Shown: positions 1 to 10,177 of the stretch, one piece after another
Position numbering within the stretch: the stretch's first letter is position 1
Layout of the letters: each line of letters begins with the position of its first letter
DNA from: Actinomyces oris
GTDB taxonomy: Bacteria > Actinomycetota > Actinomycetes > Actinomycetales > Actinomycetaceae
Assembly: GCF_001937445.1 (NCBI RefSeq)
Contig: NZ_MSKS01000038.1
Span: forward strand, 1-56,437
Reading direction: 5' to 3'
DNA length: 56,437 nucleotides
The notes under the pieces: generated by a model
Seen by the model: only the letters and a program-made list of their open reading frames with translations
Database searches by the model: none
What the model was told of the DNA's origin: nothing
Made by a program: the position numbers and the translations under genes

Positions 1-71
1 AGAAACGGTACGGCCGCCCGTGTCCAGGCCCGAACTGACATCGAGGCACAAAACGGTGCACCATTGTCTCT

Positions 72-1457
72 GTGACTCATAGCGACCTCCCTTCCACTCC
101 ATCGGGCAGCAGCCATGAACCGAGTCTTGATGCCGATCGGCTCATGCAACAGTCCGGCGTCGTACTGCACCTGGGGCGGCTCATGCTCGCTGCCGGTGCC
201 GGCTCCTACCGCATCAAGTCCTCCATGGCCAGAGCCGCCTCGGCGGTCGGTCTTGACCGTCACGAGGCGACTGTGACGATGACCGAGATCGTCACCTCTT
301 CCTACGTCGGCAACCGTTTCCGCACCGAGGCCTGTGAGGTGCGTTGGGTCGGCGTCAATGTCGACCGTTTGGAGGCACTGCGCAGGATCGTCCACGATCT
401 GCGTGCACACGAGACCGTTGAGCATCTCGAGGCCAAGCTTGAACAGGTCGAGAAGATGCACGGCCGCTATAACGTCTTCGCCAACGCCGCAGCATCGGGT
501 GTGGCCTGTGCCGGATTCTGCTTCCTCAACAAGGGCGGTTGGGTCGAGTGCCTCACGGTGCTCGTCGCGGCATTCCTGGGACAGCTCATTCGCAGACAGA
601 TGCTTGAGCGCCACTACCAGCACTTCTTCACCTGGCTCGTGTGCGGCGTCGCGGCGTCGGGCACCTACATGGGCGTCGTCACCGCGCTGAACGCTTCTGG
701 TGTGGTGTCAGGAAACCACCAGGGCGGCATTATCTCTGCGATCCTCTTCCTCATCCCGGGTTTCCCGATGGTCACCGCTATGCTCGACCTGTTCCGACAA
801 GACTTCTCCTCGTCCCTCTCGCGCAGCGCCTACGTCCTCATGGTCATGGCTGCGGCGGGCGTCGCCGTCTGGACTGTGACCTTCGTCTTCCGTTGGGATG
901 TTGCAGCGGCCAGCGACGCCACTCTTAATGGACCTCTTCTCTACGTTCTGCGGTGCTTCTGCTCCTTTATCGCCGCCTACGGATTCGCCATGCTGTTCAA
1001 TGCGGGTGTGAAGGCCAGCATGCTGGCTGCGGTGGTCGGGGCCCTGGCCAATACCGGCAGACTGCTTCTCATTGACGTCTTCCACGTGCCATGGCAGCTC
1101 GCGGTGGGACTGGCTGCGGTCACGATTGGGCTGCTCGCCCAGCTCTTCGTCTCCCGCGCGTCCCTGTCCCGGGTAGCTCTTTCCGTTCCCGCTGTGGTCA
1201 TCATGATCCCCGGGGTTCCCTTCTACAGGGCTATCTCTGCGCTCAACACGCTCTCTGTGGACAAAGGGGGCGTCGACGTCGGTGACGCGGCTACGAACCT
1301 GGCTGAGGTCTTCTTCGTCATTACGGCTATCGGCGTCGGTCTCGCCTTGGCGCGCATCATCACCGACCACAACTGGCGCCACGACGTGGCCACCTCGGAG
1401 CACATCACGCTGCCTCGCACACACGTTGAGGCGGCGGAGCAGCCTCTGGAGGACTGA
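72..1457 (+). CDS. Threonine/serine exporter family protein (ThrE-like)
   Basis: A 461-residue integral membrane protein of the ThrE family, which exports threonine and serine across the cytoplasmic membrane. The N-terminal domain (about residues 25-260) has the family features: a soluble segment with GAGSYRIKSSM near residue 43 and a conserved TEIVTSSYVG stretch. Several membrane segments follow (about 135-280), then a second hydrophobic domain (about 290-440) containing IPGVPFYRAISAL. The length fits fused ThrE proteins that carry both halves in one chain. The start is GTG; no strong ribosome binding site is visible in the 71 bases upstream, so the start could lie slightly downstream. It converges on the next gene and shares a stem-loop with it. 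Function is assigned from the family; the actual substrate is inferred. Confidence 0.85.
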   Translation: MTHSDLPSTPSGSSHEPSLDADRLMQQSGVVLHLGRLMLAAGAGSYRIKSSMARAASAVGLDRHEATVTMTEIVTSSYVGNRFRTEACEVRWVGVNVDRLEALRRIVHDLRAHETVEHLEAKLEQVEKMHGRYNVFANAAASGVACAGFCFLNKGGWVECLTVLVAAFLGQLIRRQMLERHYQHFFTWLVCGVAASGTYMGVVTALNASGVVSGNHQGGIISAILFLIPGFPMVTAMLDLFRQDFSSSLSRSAYVLMVMAAAGVAVWTVTFVFRWDVAAASDATLNGPLLYVLRCFCSFIAAYGFAMLFNAGVKASMLAAVVGALANTGRLLLIDVFHVPWQLAVGLAAVTIGLLAQLFVSRASLSRVALSVPAVVIMIPGVPFYRAISALNTLSVDKGGVDVGDAATNLAEVFFVITAIGVGLALARIITDHNWRHDVATSEHITLPRTHVEAAEQPLED

Positions 1458-1486
1458 CGTTCGGTCTGCAGGCTCCCAGCTGAACA

Positions 1487-1525
1487 ATGGTGGCCCGCCG
1501 CTGACATTCAGCGACGGGCCACCAT
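1487..1525. terminator. Bidirectional stem-loop between convergent genes
   Basis: The arms ATGGTGGCCCG and CGGGCCACCAT pair perfectly, and an inner CGCTGA/TCAGCG pair continues the stem after one C/A mismatch, leaving a three-base loop. It lies between the ends of the exporter and the minus-strand carrier gene. There is no clear T tract on either side, as is common for actinobacterial terminators. Confidence 0.7.
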
Positions 1526-1561
1526 CGATGATGCGAGACCGGTGAGCCTGCGGTGAGCGGG

Positions 1562-3340
1562 TCACAGCCCGCCGAGGACCTGCGCGATGAAGATCTTGGC
1601 GATCATGGCCACGGGATAGACCATCGCGTACCCCAGCGCCACTCGGGGGTCGGCGCCGGTGCGCTCGTTGGCGAAGGCTAGAATCGCAGGCTGGGTCTGG
1701 GCGCCACCGATGAGGCCGGACAGGCGAGTGCCACCCATCTTGACGATCCAGCGCATGGAGGCGTAAATCCCCAGCCCCACAACGGTGGTGACGACGAAGC
1801 CGGTGACGAAGATCCTCCACCAGTCGCCTCCGGTGAACGCGTGCGCGATCTCCCCACCGGCCTTGGTACCCGCCTGAGCGAGGAAGACCAGGAGCCCGAA
1901 CTCCGAGAGCACCGCCGTCGCGGTGAACGGCATGGCGGTCACGAACTTCCCGATGCGGCCGATGCGCCCGAAAATGAGCCCGACCAGGAGTGTTCCGGCT
2001 GCCGACCCGATGGAGAAGGTGGCGCCGGTGGGCGTGAGGAACTTCCACTCACCGATGAAGATGCCCAGTGCCATCCCCAGCCCCAGTGCCACCGGGTTGA
2101 TGGAGGACAGCCCTCGCGAGGAGTCGCCGAAGTATGCCGAAATCTCCTTCATGCGTCCGGTCGGGCCGACGACGCGCACCCGGTCTCCCTGCTGCAGCAC
2201 CAGATCCGGAGTGCCCACCATGTCCACGTCGCCGCGGCGCACCCGCGAGATCGTCGCCCCGAAACGGCTGTCGATATCCAGGTCACCGATGGTGCGGCCG
2301 GCCAGCTTCGGGTCCGAGACCGTGATACGGCGGAAGTCGAGGTACTTGCGGTCCTCGATGAGTGAGTGCGACGAGCCGTGGCCCACCGCCTTGATCGCCT
2401 GATTGACGGCATCCTGGGTGCCGACGACGGTGATAAGATCGTCTTTGTACAGCCGGTCGTCATTCTTCGGTCGGGTGATCGGGCCCTTCTCGCCCCGACG
2501 CAGACGAGAGAATCGCAGCTGCCCCGAGATCGAGATGGTCTCAACGATGTTGCCCAGGAGCGGGCCGTCCTCGCGCTCCACTCGGATGGTGCGGTTGATG
2601 AGCGGGGAGGGAGTGTCCTTGTCACTGCGCCGGTAGCGCAGCGCCAGCAGACAGAAGAACAGCATGCCGATGACACCGTAGAGGTAGGTGACGGCATAGG
2701 CCACGGTGGCGTCACCTGGTCCTGCCTTGTCGCCGGCCATGGCAGCGGCGTTACCGGCTGCGGCCAGGGCGGGCGTGTTCGTCACGGCACCGGCGAAGGC
2801 CCCCGCGATCATCGCCGCCTTGAGCCCGAGGAGACGCCCCACGCCCACGGCCGCCAGGGCCGCCACACCCAGAACGCCCAGGAGAATGGTCAACGGTCCG
2901 CCGGCGGTTCGGATGACGTGGAAGAAGTTCGGCCCGGACTGGATGCCGATGGCGAAGGTGAAGATCGCCAGCCCCAGTGTTCCCAGCTCTCGGGGAACCT
3001 CGATCGGCGTTGCGGCAGACGTTCCCCAGGCCGCCAAGGCGATGCCGCAGAACAGGACGGCCGCTGCGCCCAGGCTCACACCCTTGATCTTGACGTGTCC
3101 CAGCAGCATCCCGGCGCCGACCAGGAGGAACAGGACGAGAACCACGTTCTCGGACAAGTGGTGCAGGACGTTGGCATGCGCCACCTTCCAGATCAGCAGG
3201 GCGGTACTGCCGATCAGGAGGGCCGTCGCCGGGACGCGTATGCTCCTGCGCCTGGCGCGCCAGAGCAGCAGCCCGGAGCCAGTCATGAGGAGGACGATGA
3301 CAACCGGGTTGTCCAACAGATAGTCCAGGACCATAGCCAC
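1562..3340 (-). CDS. AspT/YidE-type transporter with two TrkA-C domains
   Basis: A 592-residue membrane carrier of the aspartate:alanine exchanger (AspT/YidE/YbjL duplication) family. It is built of two membrane halves separated by a cytoplasmic region with two TrkA-C-like regulatory domains. The N-terminal half carries FAIGIQSGPNFF around residue 135. The middle (about 250-410) has the RCK/TrkA-C patterns DDLITVVGTQDAV and GDRVRVVGPTGRM. The C-terminal half repeats the fold with LLVFLAQAGTKAGGE near 485. The GTG start gives MAMVLDYLLDNP; an in-frame ATG two codons later is an alternative. AspT exchanges amino acids or dicarboxylates, but the substrate here is unknown. The next gene, ilvB, is divergent. 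Confidence 0.82.
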   Translation of the reverse strand: MAMVLDYLLDNPVVIVLLMTGSGLLLWRARRRSIRVPATALLIGSTALLIWKVAHANVLHHLSENVVLVLFLLVGAGMLLGHVKIKGVSLGAAAVLFCGIALAAWGTSAATPIEVPRELGTLGLAIFTFAIGIQSGPNFFHVIRTAGGPLTILLGVLGVAALAAVGVGRLLGLKAAMIAGAFAGAVTNTPALAAAGNAAAMAGDKAGPGDATVAYAVTYLYGVIGMLFFCLLALRYRRSDKDTPSPLINRTIRVEREDGPLLGNIVETISISGQLRFSRLRRGEKGPITRPKNDDRLYKDDLITVVGTQDAVNQAIKAVGHGSSHSLIEDRKYLDFRRITVSDPKLAGRTIGDLDIDSRFGATISRVRRGDVDMVGTPDLVLQQGDRVRVVGPTGRMKEISAYFGDSSRGLSSINPVALGLGMALGIFIGEWKFLTPTGATFSIGSAAGTLLVGLIFGRIGRIGKFVTAMPFTATAVLSEFGLLVFLAQAGTKAGGEIAHAFTGGDWWRIFVTGFVVTTVVGLGIYASMRWIVKMGGTRLSGLIGGAQTQPAILAFANERTGADPRVALGYAMVYPVAMIAKIFIAQVLGGL

Positions 3341-3458
3341 GTCGCTAGTGCCGCCTTCCGTGTCGCCGCTGAAAGTGACGCAGCGGACGTTTTGTCAGGA
3401 GTAATAGGAGCATTGTGTCATCTCCACCTGCACTGATGGCGTACCAAGGTCCGTGATC

Positions 3459-3485
3459 CGCGAGGGAGTGGAGAAGCCCCTCGCG
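3459..3485. other. Inverted repeat upstream of ilvB
   Basis: CGCGAGGG and CCCTCGCG form a perfect 8-bp stem around an 11-base loop. It lies upstream of the most likely ilvB promoter, so it is probably not an attenuator. It could be a regulator site or a structure in a longer transcript. Only the repeat itself is seen directly. Confidence 0.35.
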
Positions 3486-3546
3486 TGGAGAACGGTCATG
3501 CCACCGGGTTCGTGATTCCACGATGTGAGATTGTGGCCGTCTCATT

Positions 3547-3575
3547 ATGACTCTGTGCGGAGACTGATCTAACGT
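3547..3575 (+). promoter_or_regulatory. Putative promoter of ilvBNC
   Basis: A -35-like ATGACT (3547-3552) and a -10-like TAACGT (3570-3575) are separated by 17 bases. The transcript would begin near 3582, giving a leader of about 40 bases that contains a small CCCGGC/GCCGGG hairpin (3582-3598) and a purine-rich ribosome binding site. A leader this short leaves no room for a branched-chain-rich attenuator peptide. Assigned by pattern only. Confidence 0.4.
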
Positions 3576-3623
3576 TCATTACCCGGCAGGTCGCCGGGCA
3601 GTAGGCACGGAGAAGGAGAGCGA

Positions 3624-5411
3624 GTGATGACATGCGATGACGCTCCCGCACGTCAGGGCCAACAGGTCATGACAGGCGCCCAGGCTCTGGTGCGCGCGCT
3701 GGAGGAGCTAGGCGTCACAGACATCTTCGGGATGCCGGGCGGTGCCATCCTGCCCTTCTATGACCCCCTGCTCGCCTCGACGAAGATCCGCCACGTCCTG
3801 GTGCGTCACGAACAGGGCGCTGGTCATGCCGCCGAGGGCTATGCCATGGTCACCGGTCGCCCCGGGGTGTGTGTCGTCACGTCCGGTCCCGGAGCCACCA
3901 ACCTCATCACCCCCATCGGTGACGCCCACATGGACTCGGTGCCCATGCTGGCCATCACCGGGCAGGTCGGAAGCCGTGGAATCGGGACGGACGCCTTCCA
4001 GGAGGCCGATATCGTCGGTGCCACGATGCCCTTCGTCAAGCACTCCTTCCTCATCACCCGTGCCGAGGACATCGTCCCGCGCGTGGCTGAGGCCTTCCAC
4101 ATCGCCTCAACCGGGCGCCCCGGCCCGGTCCTCATCGACATCTCCAAGGATGCCCAGGAGGGGGCCACCGAGTTCGTGTGGCCCCCGGCCCGAGACCTTC
4201 CCGGCTACCGCCTACCGGGCAAGCCCAACCAGCGGCGCCTGGCTCAGGCCGCCGAGGTGATCTCCGCGGCCGAGCGACCCGTCCTCTACCTCGGCGGTGG
4301 CTTGAGCCGGGCGCAGGTTCCCACCGAGGAGCTCGCCAAGCTCATCGAGCTCATCGGAGCACCCTTCGTCACCACTCTGACCGCCCTGGACGTTATGCCC
4401 AGTGAGCACCCGCTCAACCTGGGGATGCCGGGCATGCACGGCACTGTGGCCGCTGTCGGGGCGCTGCAGCGGGCCGACCTCGTCGTCTGCCTGGGAGCCC
4501 GCTTCGACGACCGGGTCACCGGTAGACCGGGCACCTTCGCCACCAAGGCCTCGGTGATCCACGTCGACGTCGACCCCGCCGAGATCTCCAAGATCCGCAC
4601 CGCCGACGTCCCGATCGTCGGGGATCTGGCCGACGTCGTTCCCGCACTGAGCGCTGAGTTCCGCGAGCACGTCGCCGCCGAGGGGCGGGCGAACATCGCC
4701 CCGTGGCGCAGTGAGGTCGAGCGCATCCAGTCCACTTACCCCACGGACTGGACCGATACCGACGACGGGCTGCTCCAGCCTCAGGAGGTCATCACCCACC
4801 TCGACCGGGCCGCCTCCGAGGACACCATCTGGGTCACGGGCGTGGGCCAGCACCAGATGTGGGCAGCCCACTATCTCACTTTCCGCCACCCTCACACCTG
4901 GCTCAACTCGGCCGGCGCCGGCACCATGGGCTACGGCCTGCCCGCCGCCATGGGTGCCAAGGAGGCCTGCCCCGACCGGCCAGTGTGGCTGATCGACGGG
5001 GACGGATGCTTCCAGATGACCAACCAGGAGCTGGCCACCTGCACCCTCAACAACATCCCCATCAAGGTCGCCATCATCAACAACTCCTCGCTGGGGATGG
5101 TGCGGCAGTGGCAGACGCTGTTCTACGGGCAGCGCTACTCCAACACCGACCTGCATACCGGGGCCGGAACGAAGCGGATTCCCGACTTCGTCAAGATGGC
5201 CGAGGCCTACGGGGCCGTTGGGCTGCGGTGTGAGCGCCTGGAGGACCTGGACGACGTCATCGCCCAGGCCAATGCCATCAACGACCGCCCCGTCGTCGTC
5301 GACTTCATCGTCTCCGCGGACGCCCAGGTGTGGCCCATGGTCGCGGCCGGGGTGTCCAACGACGAGATCCAGCACGCCCGCGGCATGAGCCCGGTGTGGG
5401 AAGAGGAGTGA
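3624..5411 (+). CDS. ilvB: Acetolactate synthase, large (catalytic) subunit
   Basis: Catalyses the thiamine-diphosphate-dependent condensation of two pyruvates, or of pyruvate with 2-oxobutyrate, the first common step of valine, leucine and isoleucine synthesis. The 595 residues show the three expected domains: an N-terminal pyrimidine-binding domain with the catalytic glutamate in [15 protein letters not shown], a central FAD-binding-like domain (about 200-340), and a C-terminal pyrophosphate-binding domain with the metal motif [11 protein letters not shown] near residue 459 ending in INN. GTG at 3624 is followed directly by ATG, so either may start; GGAGAAGGAGAG lies just upstream. It is the first gene of ilvB-ilvN-ilvC, with the regulatory subunit beginning 5 bases after its stop. 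The assignment is secure. Confidence 0.97.
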   Translation: MMTCDDAPARQGQQVMTGAQALVRALEELGVTDIFGMPGGAILPFYDPLLASTKIRHVLVRHEQGAGHAAEGYAMVTGRPGVCVVTSGPGATNLITPIGDAHMDSVPMLAITGQVGSRGIGTDAFQEADIVGATMPFVKHSFLITRAEDIVPRVAEAFHIASTGRPGPVLIDISKDAQEGATEFVWPPARDLPGYRLPGKPNQRRLAQAAEVISAAERPVLYLGGGLSRAQVPTEELAKLIELIGAPFVTTLTALDVMPSEHPLNLGMPGMHGTVAAVGALQRADLVVCLGARFDDRVTGRPGTFATKASVIHVDVDPAEISKIRTADVPIVGDLADVVPALSAEFREHVAAEGRANIAPWRSEVERIQSTYPTDWTDTDDGLLQPQEVITHLDRAASEDTIWVTGVGQHQMWAAHYLTFRHPHTWLNSAGAGTMGYGLPAAMGAKEACPDRPVWLIDGDGCFQMTNQELATCTLNNIPIKVAIINNSSLGMVRQWQTLFYGQRYSNTDLHTGAGTKRIPDFVKMAEAYGAVGLRCERLEDLDDVIAQANAINDRPVVVDFIVSADAQVWPMVAAGVSNDEIQHARGMSPVWEEE

Positions 5412-5416
5412 GCGCC

Positions 5417-5929
5417 GTGAGCGAGAAGCACACGCTGTCCGTCCTGGTGGAGAACAAGCCCGGCGTCCTGACCCGGGTCTCGGCGCTGTTCACGCGCCGG
5501 GGCTTCAACATCCACTCCCTGGCCGTGGGGCCCACCGAGCACGAGGACATCTCGCGCATCACGGTGATTGCCGACGCCGAGGGACTGGCCATGGAGCAGG
5601 TCACCAAGCAGCTCAACAAGCTGGTCAACGTCCTCAAGATCGTCGAGCTCGACCCCGACACCTCGGTCGAGCGCGAGCTCTACCTCATCAAGGTGCACGC
5701 CGATGACACCAATCGCACGGCGGTGCTCCAGGTCGTCGACCTGTTCCGCGCCCACGTCGTGGACGTCGCCCCCACGTCGGTGGTCATTGAGACCATCGGC
5801 TCAGAATCCAAGGTCAAGGCTCTACTGACGGCTCTCCAGCCGTACGGTGTCAAAGAGATTGTCCAGTCCGGTGCCGTGGCGATCACGCGCGGCCCACGAT
5901 CCATCACCGATCAACTCAAGGAGAAGTGA
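5417..5929 (+). CDS. ilvN: Acetolactate synthase, small (regulatory) subunit
   Basis: The regulatory partner of IlvB, which activates the catalytic subunit and gives feedback inhibition by valine. The 170 residues begin MSEKHTLSVLVENKPGVLT, the typical N-terminal ACT domain, followed by RRGFNIHSLAVGPTE. The C-terminal regulatory domain runs from about residue 85. I chose GTG at 5417 because the family begins exactly there. An in-frame GTG at 5408 overlapping the ilvB stop is possible and would add three residues. Tight spacing to ilvB and to ilvC (9 bases) indicates co-transcription and coupled synthesis of the holoenzyme. Confidence 0.95.
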   Translation: MSEKHTLSVLVENKPGVLTRVSALFTRRGFNIHSLAVGPTEHEDISRITVIADAEGLAMEQVTKQLNKLVNVLKIVELDPDTSVERELYLIKVHADDTNRTAVLQVVDLFRAHVVDVAPTSVVIETIGSESKVKALLTALQPYGVKEIVQSGAVAITRGPRSITDQLKEK

Positions 5930-6970
<1,041 letters not shown>

Positions 6971-6992
6971 GGACTTGTGATCCGTTGACAAC

Positions 6993-7033
6993 GGGCGGTG
7001 CCCCGATGGCCTGACGTCATCGGGGCACCGCCC
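6993..7033. terminator. Strong stem-loop after ilvC
   Basis: The 16-base arms GGGCGGTGCCCCGATG and CATCGGGGCACCGCCC are perfectly complementary around a 9-base loop. The site lies between the convergent ends of ilvC and the MFS gene and probably terminates both. No long T run follows. Confidence 0.85.
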
Positions 7034-7049
7034 ACGTCGTGCGACGCCA

Positions 7050-8309
7050 CTACTGGGGTGAGGCGAGCCGGCGTCGCTGGAGGCGAACGGTGAGAGCCAC
7101 CAGGGCCATGACCGCGCCCATGAGGCCCACGAGCAGGGCGGCGCCGCGTCCCGGGCCGATGCCGACGACAGCCCCCAGACCAGTGGACAGCGGCTGTCCG
7201 GGCTCCAGCAGGGGTTGGAGCACATGGTCCACCAGGACTCCGGAGCACAGGTAGGCCACCAGGTAACCCGTCTGGGTGACCAGGCTGATCGTGCCCCAGG
7301 TGCGTGCCTGCCGAGTGTTGTCGACCTGCGTGCGCACCAGGACCTCCGCACCCGCCTGGGACAGGGGCAGGCAGGCGAAGGTGAGGAACCCGCAGGCGGC
7401 CACCCACCAGGCGCCCGGCCCCAGGGGGACCAGCGCCATGGCGGCGCCGGTCCCGGCCAGCCCTGCGGCGAGCAGCGTCGTGGGCTGGGCGCTCTTCCAG
7501 GCCGTGACCAGGGCCGCGCCCACGAGCATGCCGGTGGCGGCCACCGTCTCGACCACCCCCATCTCGGCGGTGCTCACGGTGGGCAGGAGAATCGGCTTGA
7601 TGAGAACCTGGATGACTCCGATGGCGAGGGTCGCCAGCGTCATGAGGACCACGAGAGCGCGCAGACCGGAGGAGGCGGTGATGGTCCTCCAACCCGCCAT
7701 GACGTCGCGGTCGTCACCGGGCTGGGACGCTGCGCGTTGCGAGGCACCTGCTGCCAGAGCCTGGCGCACTGTCATGGTGCACGCCACGGTGACCAGGCAG
7801 GTGCTGGCGTCCAGCAGCACGAGACCCCGGGGGCCGACAAAAGGCATGAGGAACCCCGCCGCGGCCGGCGCCAGCAGGTACTTGGCAGCGGAGGCGAGCT
7901 GGAGCAGACCGGAGGAGCGCACGTAGTCCTCCTCGGTCACCAGGTCGGTGACGCTGGCCCGCAGCGCCGGCTCGGTCAGGGCCGCCAGGCAGGAGGAGGT
8001 GACGGCTCCTGCGCAGATCCAGCCCAAGGAGGGCCGGGGCGAGGACAGGGCCGTCAGGATGACGCCAAGCCCGAGAATCGAGCCGGCGTCACCGATCATC
8101 ATCATCAGGCGGCGGTCGTAGCGGTCTGCGAGGACCCCGGCCAGGGGTGCCAGAAGAACAATGGGGGCGAAGGCGCTCATCTGGACGGCTGCCACTGAGG
8201 ATGCCGTCCCGTAGGTGCGCAGAATGACGACGGCCAGGCCGAAGGTGCTTAGGCCCGTTCCCAGCGAGTTGATGAAGGAACCCAGGACCAGCAGTCCGAC
8301 GTGCTTCAT
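7050..8309 (-). CDS. MFS transporter (probable efflux pump)
   Basis: A 419-residue major facilitator protein with about 12 hydrophobic segments. The loop between segments 2 and 3 has the MFS signature as LAGVLADRYDRRLMMM around residue 57-72. The N-terminus MKHVGLLVLGSFINSLGTG runs straight into the first membrane helix. It belongs to the drug/macrolide-efflux-like branch. Its ATG overlaps the stop of the upstream TetR gene (ATGA), so the two are translated together. The pair is probably self-contained: the regulator senses a ligand and the pump removes it. The substrate cannot be told from sequence. Confidence 0.85.
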   Translation of the reverse strand: MKHVGLLVLGSFINSLGTGLSTFGLAVVILRTYGTASSVAAVQMSAFAPIVLLAPLAGVLADRYDRRLMMMIGDAGSILGLGVILTALSSPRPSLGWICAGAVTSSCLAALTEPALRASVTDLVTEEDYVRSSGLLQLASAAKYLLAPAAAGFLMPFVGPRGLVLLDASTCLVTVACTMTVRQALAAGASQRAASQPGDDRDVMAGWRTITASSGLRALVVLMTLATLAIGVIQVLIKPILLPTVSTAEMGVVETVAATGMLVGAALVTAWKSAQPTTLLAAGLAGTGAAMALVPLGPGAWWVAACGFLTFACLPLSQAGAEVLVRTQVDNTRQARTWGTISLVTQTGYLVAYLCSGVLVDHVLQPLLEPGQPLSTGLGAVVGIGPGRGAALLVGLMGAVMALVALTVRLQRRRLASPQ

Positions 8310-8926
8310 GGCTCCGCCTTCGTCAGGAAGCCGAGGCTGCCGGGCGCGGCACCCAGGAGGGTCTCACTGGCCCAGATGAGGGTCTCTTGGCGGCGGGCGA
8401 GCTCAGCAGGGCTGGGCTTCATGATGTCCTGGTCCAGGAGGATGCCCGAGGCGCTCAGCAGCAGCTCGATGACGTCATGGGGACGCTCGGTGGTGAAGGT
8501 CCCCTCGGCCACCCCCTGGGTGATGACCTCGGCCAGGACCGGGGTGAGGTGCTCGATCATCGCCGTGATGGACAGCAGGTGGAACTCCGCGTTGCCCGGC
8601 GCGTGGAACTGGTCGACGAGGTCGGTCTCGGTGTCCACCAGCCTCATCGCGCTCATGATCGCTGCGAGCTTGTCGGCCGCCGGGGCCGATGAGGCGGCGA
8701 TCTCGCGGGCCTGCTGCTCGACCTGGTGGACGATGCGCAGGACCAGGGCCTTGAGGATCTGCTCCTTGCTGGGGAAGTGGTAGTAGAGCGTCCCCTTGGC
8801 GATGCCCACGATCCTCAGGATGTCCTCCATGGTCGTGGGTTGAAAGCCCTTGGTGGTGAACAGGGTGTGGGCGGCGTCGAGAATCTCCTCGCGACGTTGC
8901 GCGGTGGGGCGGTGGATGCGCGGCAT
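8306..8926 (-). CDS. TetR-family transcriptional regulator
   Basis: A 206-residue TetR/AcrR repressor. The N-terminal helix-turn-helix is clear: RREEILDAAHTLFTTKGF, then TTMEDILRIVGIAKGTLYYHFPSKE at about residues 31-56. The rest is a helical ligand-binding and dimerisation domain without a recognisable ligand signature. A strong AGGAGGAG lies before the ATG. It heads a two-gene unit with the MFS pump. A perfect 13-base inverted repeat just upstream of its own -10 box suggests autoregulation. Confidence 0.9.
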   Translation of the reverse strand: MPRIHRPTAQRREEILDAAHTLFTTKGFQPTTMEDILRIVGIAKGTLYYHFPSKEQILKALVLRIVHQVEQQAREIAASSAPAADKLAAIMSAMRLVDTETDLVDQFHAPGNAEFHLLSITAMIEHLTPVLAEVITQGVAEGTFTTERPHDVIELLLSASGILLDQDIMKPSPAELARRQETLIWASETLLGAAPGSLGFLTKAEP

Positions 8927-8951
8927 GGCTCCTCCTTGGTGTGTCGGAAAC

Positions 8952-8972
8952 AGACTAACCGACCGACGGTCG
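8952..8972 (-). promoter_or_regulatory. TetR promoter with putative operator
   Basis: CGACCG-A-CGGTCG at 8960-8972 is a perfect inverted repeat about one centre base. On the minus strand it sits immediately upstream of a -10-like TAGTCT (complement of 8952-8957), inside the -35/-10 spacer, a usual place for a TetR repressor site. The spacing between genes (116 bases) is shared with the leuB promoter. Confidence 0.5.
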
Positions 8973-9006
8973 AGACGCGAGTGCGCACATCCGTCATGCG
9001 GACTCT

Positions 9007-9036
9007 TTGTCTCGCATCCTGATCCTGCCCTAAGGT
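9007..9036 (+). promoter_or_regulatory. Putative leaderless promoter of leuB
   Basis: A -35-like TTGTCT (9007-9012), an 18-base spacer and a -10-like TAAGGT (9031-9036) stand exactly six bases before the leuB ATG. Transcription would therefore start at or next to the start codon. No ribosome binding site is needed or seen. Confidence 0.5.
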
Positions 9037-9042
9037 GGCCCC

Positions 9043-10110
9043 ATGACGCAGACCATCAAGCTGGCAGTAATCCCGGGTGACGGCATCGGTAAGGAGGTCG
9101 TCCCCGAAGGGCTCAAGGTCCTCGAGCGAGCGCTGGAGGGAACCGGGGTCACGGTCCGTCCCACCACCTTCGACCTGGGGGCCGAGCGCTGGCACCGCAC
9201 CGGCCAGACCCTCACCGACGAGGATCTCGAGGCCATCAAGACCCATGACGCCATTCTGCTGGGAGCTGTCGGCGATCCCTCCGTCCCCTCCGGTGTGCTC
9301 GAGCGCGGCTTGCTCCTGCGTCTGCGCTTCGCCCTGGACCACTACGTCAACCTGCGTCCCTCGGTGTACTACCCGGGCGTGCCGACGCCGTTGGCCGATC
9401 CCGGCGACATCGACTTCATCGTGGTGCGCGAGGGCACCGAGGGCCTCTACTGCGGTAACGGCGGCGTCGTGCGCCAGGGCACGGCGCACGAGATCGCCAC
9501 CGAGGTCAGCGTCAACACGGCCTACGGGGTGGAGCGCCTGGTCCGCTACGCCTTCGCCAAGGCCCAGGCCAGGGCGGCCAAGCACCTCACCCTCGTCCAC
9601 AAGCACAATGTGCTCGTCCACGCCGGCGACCTGTGGCGGCGCACCGTGGAGGCCGTCGGCACCGAGTACCCCGAGGTCACCGTCGACTACTGCCACGTGG
9701 ACGCCGCCACCATCTACATGGTGACCGACCCCGGCCGCTTCGACGTCATCGTCACCGACAACCTCTTCGGCGACATCCTCACCGACGAGGCCGGCGCCGT
9801 GACCGGCGGCATCGGACTGTCGGCCTCGGGCAACATCAATCCCGAGAGGGCCTTCCCCTCCATGTTCGAGCCCGTCCACGGCTCGGCCCCGGACATCGCC
9901 GGTCAGGGCAAGGCGGACCCGACCGCCACGATCAGTGCGGTGGCCCTCATGCTCGACCACCTCGGGCTGCCCGAGGTCGCGGCGAAGGTCGAGGCCGGAG
10001 TCACTGCGGACATGGCCACTCGGCGCGGCGGCGCCCAGCGCTCCACCAGCCAGATCGGTGACGCCATCGCCGAGGCGGTGACGGCCGGGGCCGATACGTC
10101 ATCGCTTTGA
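9043..10110 (+). CDS. leuB: 3-isopropylmalate dehydrogenase
   Basis: Oxidatively decarboxylates 3-isopropylmalate to 2-oxoisocaproate with NAD+, the third step of leucine synthesis. The 355 residues open with [17 protein letters not shown], typical of the isocitrate/isopropylmalate dehydrogenase family. Substrate-binding arginines lie in [22 protein letters not shown], and the metal-binding aspartates in [15 protein letters not shown]. The short actinobacterial form lacks extra domains. The ATG follows a -10-like box by six bases, pointing to a leaderless mRNA. It stands alone; leuA, leuC and leuD are not in the window. Confidence 0.95.
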   Translation: MTQTIKLAVIPGDGIGKEVVPEGLKVLERALEGTGVTVRPTTFDLGAERWHRTGQTLTDEDLEAIKTHDAILLGAVGDPSVPSGVLERGLLLRLRFALDHYVNLRPSVYYPGVPTPLADPGDIDFIVVREGTEGLYCGNGGVVRQGTAHEIATEVSVNTAYGVERLVRYAFAKAQARAAKHLTLVHKHNVLVHAGDLWRRTVEAVGTEYPEVTVDYCHVDAATIYMVTDPGRFDVIVTDNLFGDILTDEAGAVTGGIGLSASGNINPERAFPSMFEPVHGSAPDIAGQGKADPTATISAVALMLDHLGLPEVAAKVEAGVTADMATRRGGAQRSTSQIGDAIAEAVTAGADTSSL

Positions 10111-10165
10111 GACCCTATGGCCCTCTTCGTGTCCGCAGCGTGATCGCAGTGCGCGAGCGGGCCGT

Positions 10166-10171
10166 TACATT
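10166..10171 (+). promoter_or_regulatory. Putative -10 box of lipoprotein gene
   Basis: TACATT lies six bases before the ATG at 10178, the same spacing as for leuB and ilvE. The -35 region is poor. A leaderless start is inferred. Confidence 0.35.
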
Positions 10172-10177
10172 CCGAGT

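Noticed and set aside
3341-3623. Branched-chain attenuator leader before ilvB
   Set aside because: The only short reading frame near the site encodes MTLCGD, without runs of Ile, Leu or Val, and the likely promoter leaves too short a leader.
4212-5375. Long minus-strand open frame opposite ilvB, and similar ones opposite leuB, the LCP gene and the GT61 gene
   Set aside because: Typical shadow frames in GC-rich DNA. Their products are low-complexity Asp/Val/Gly or Arg-rich and match no family.
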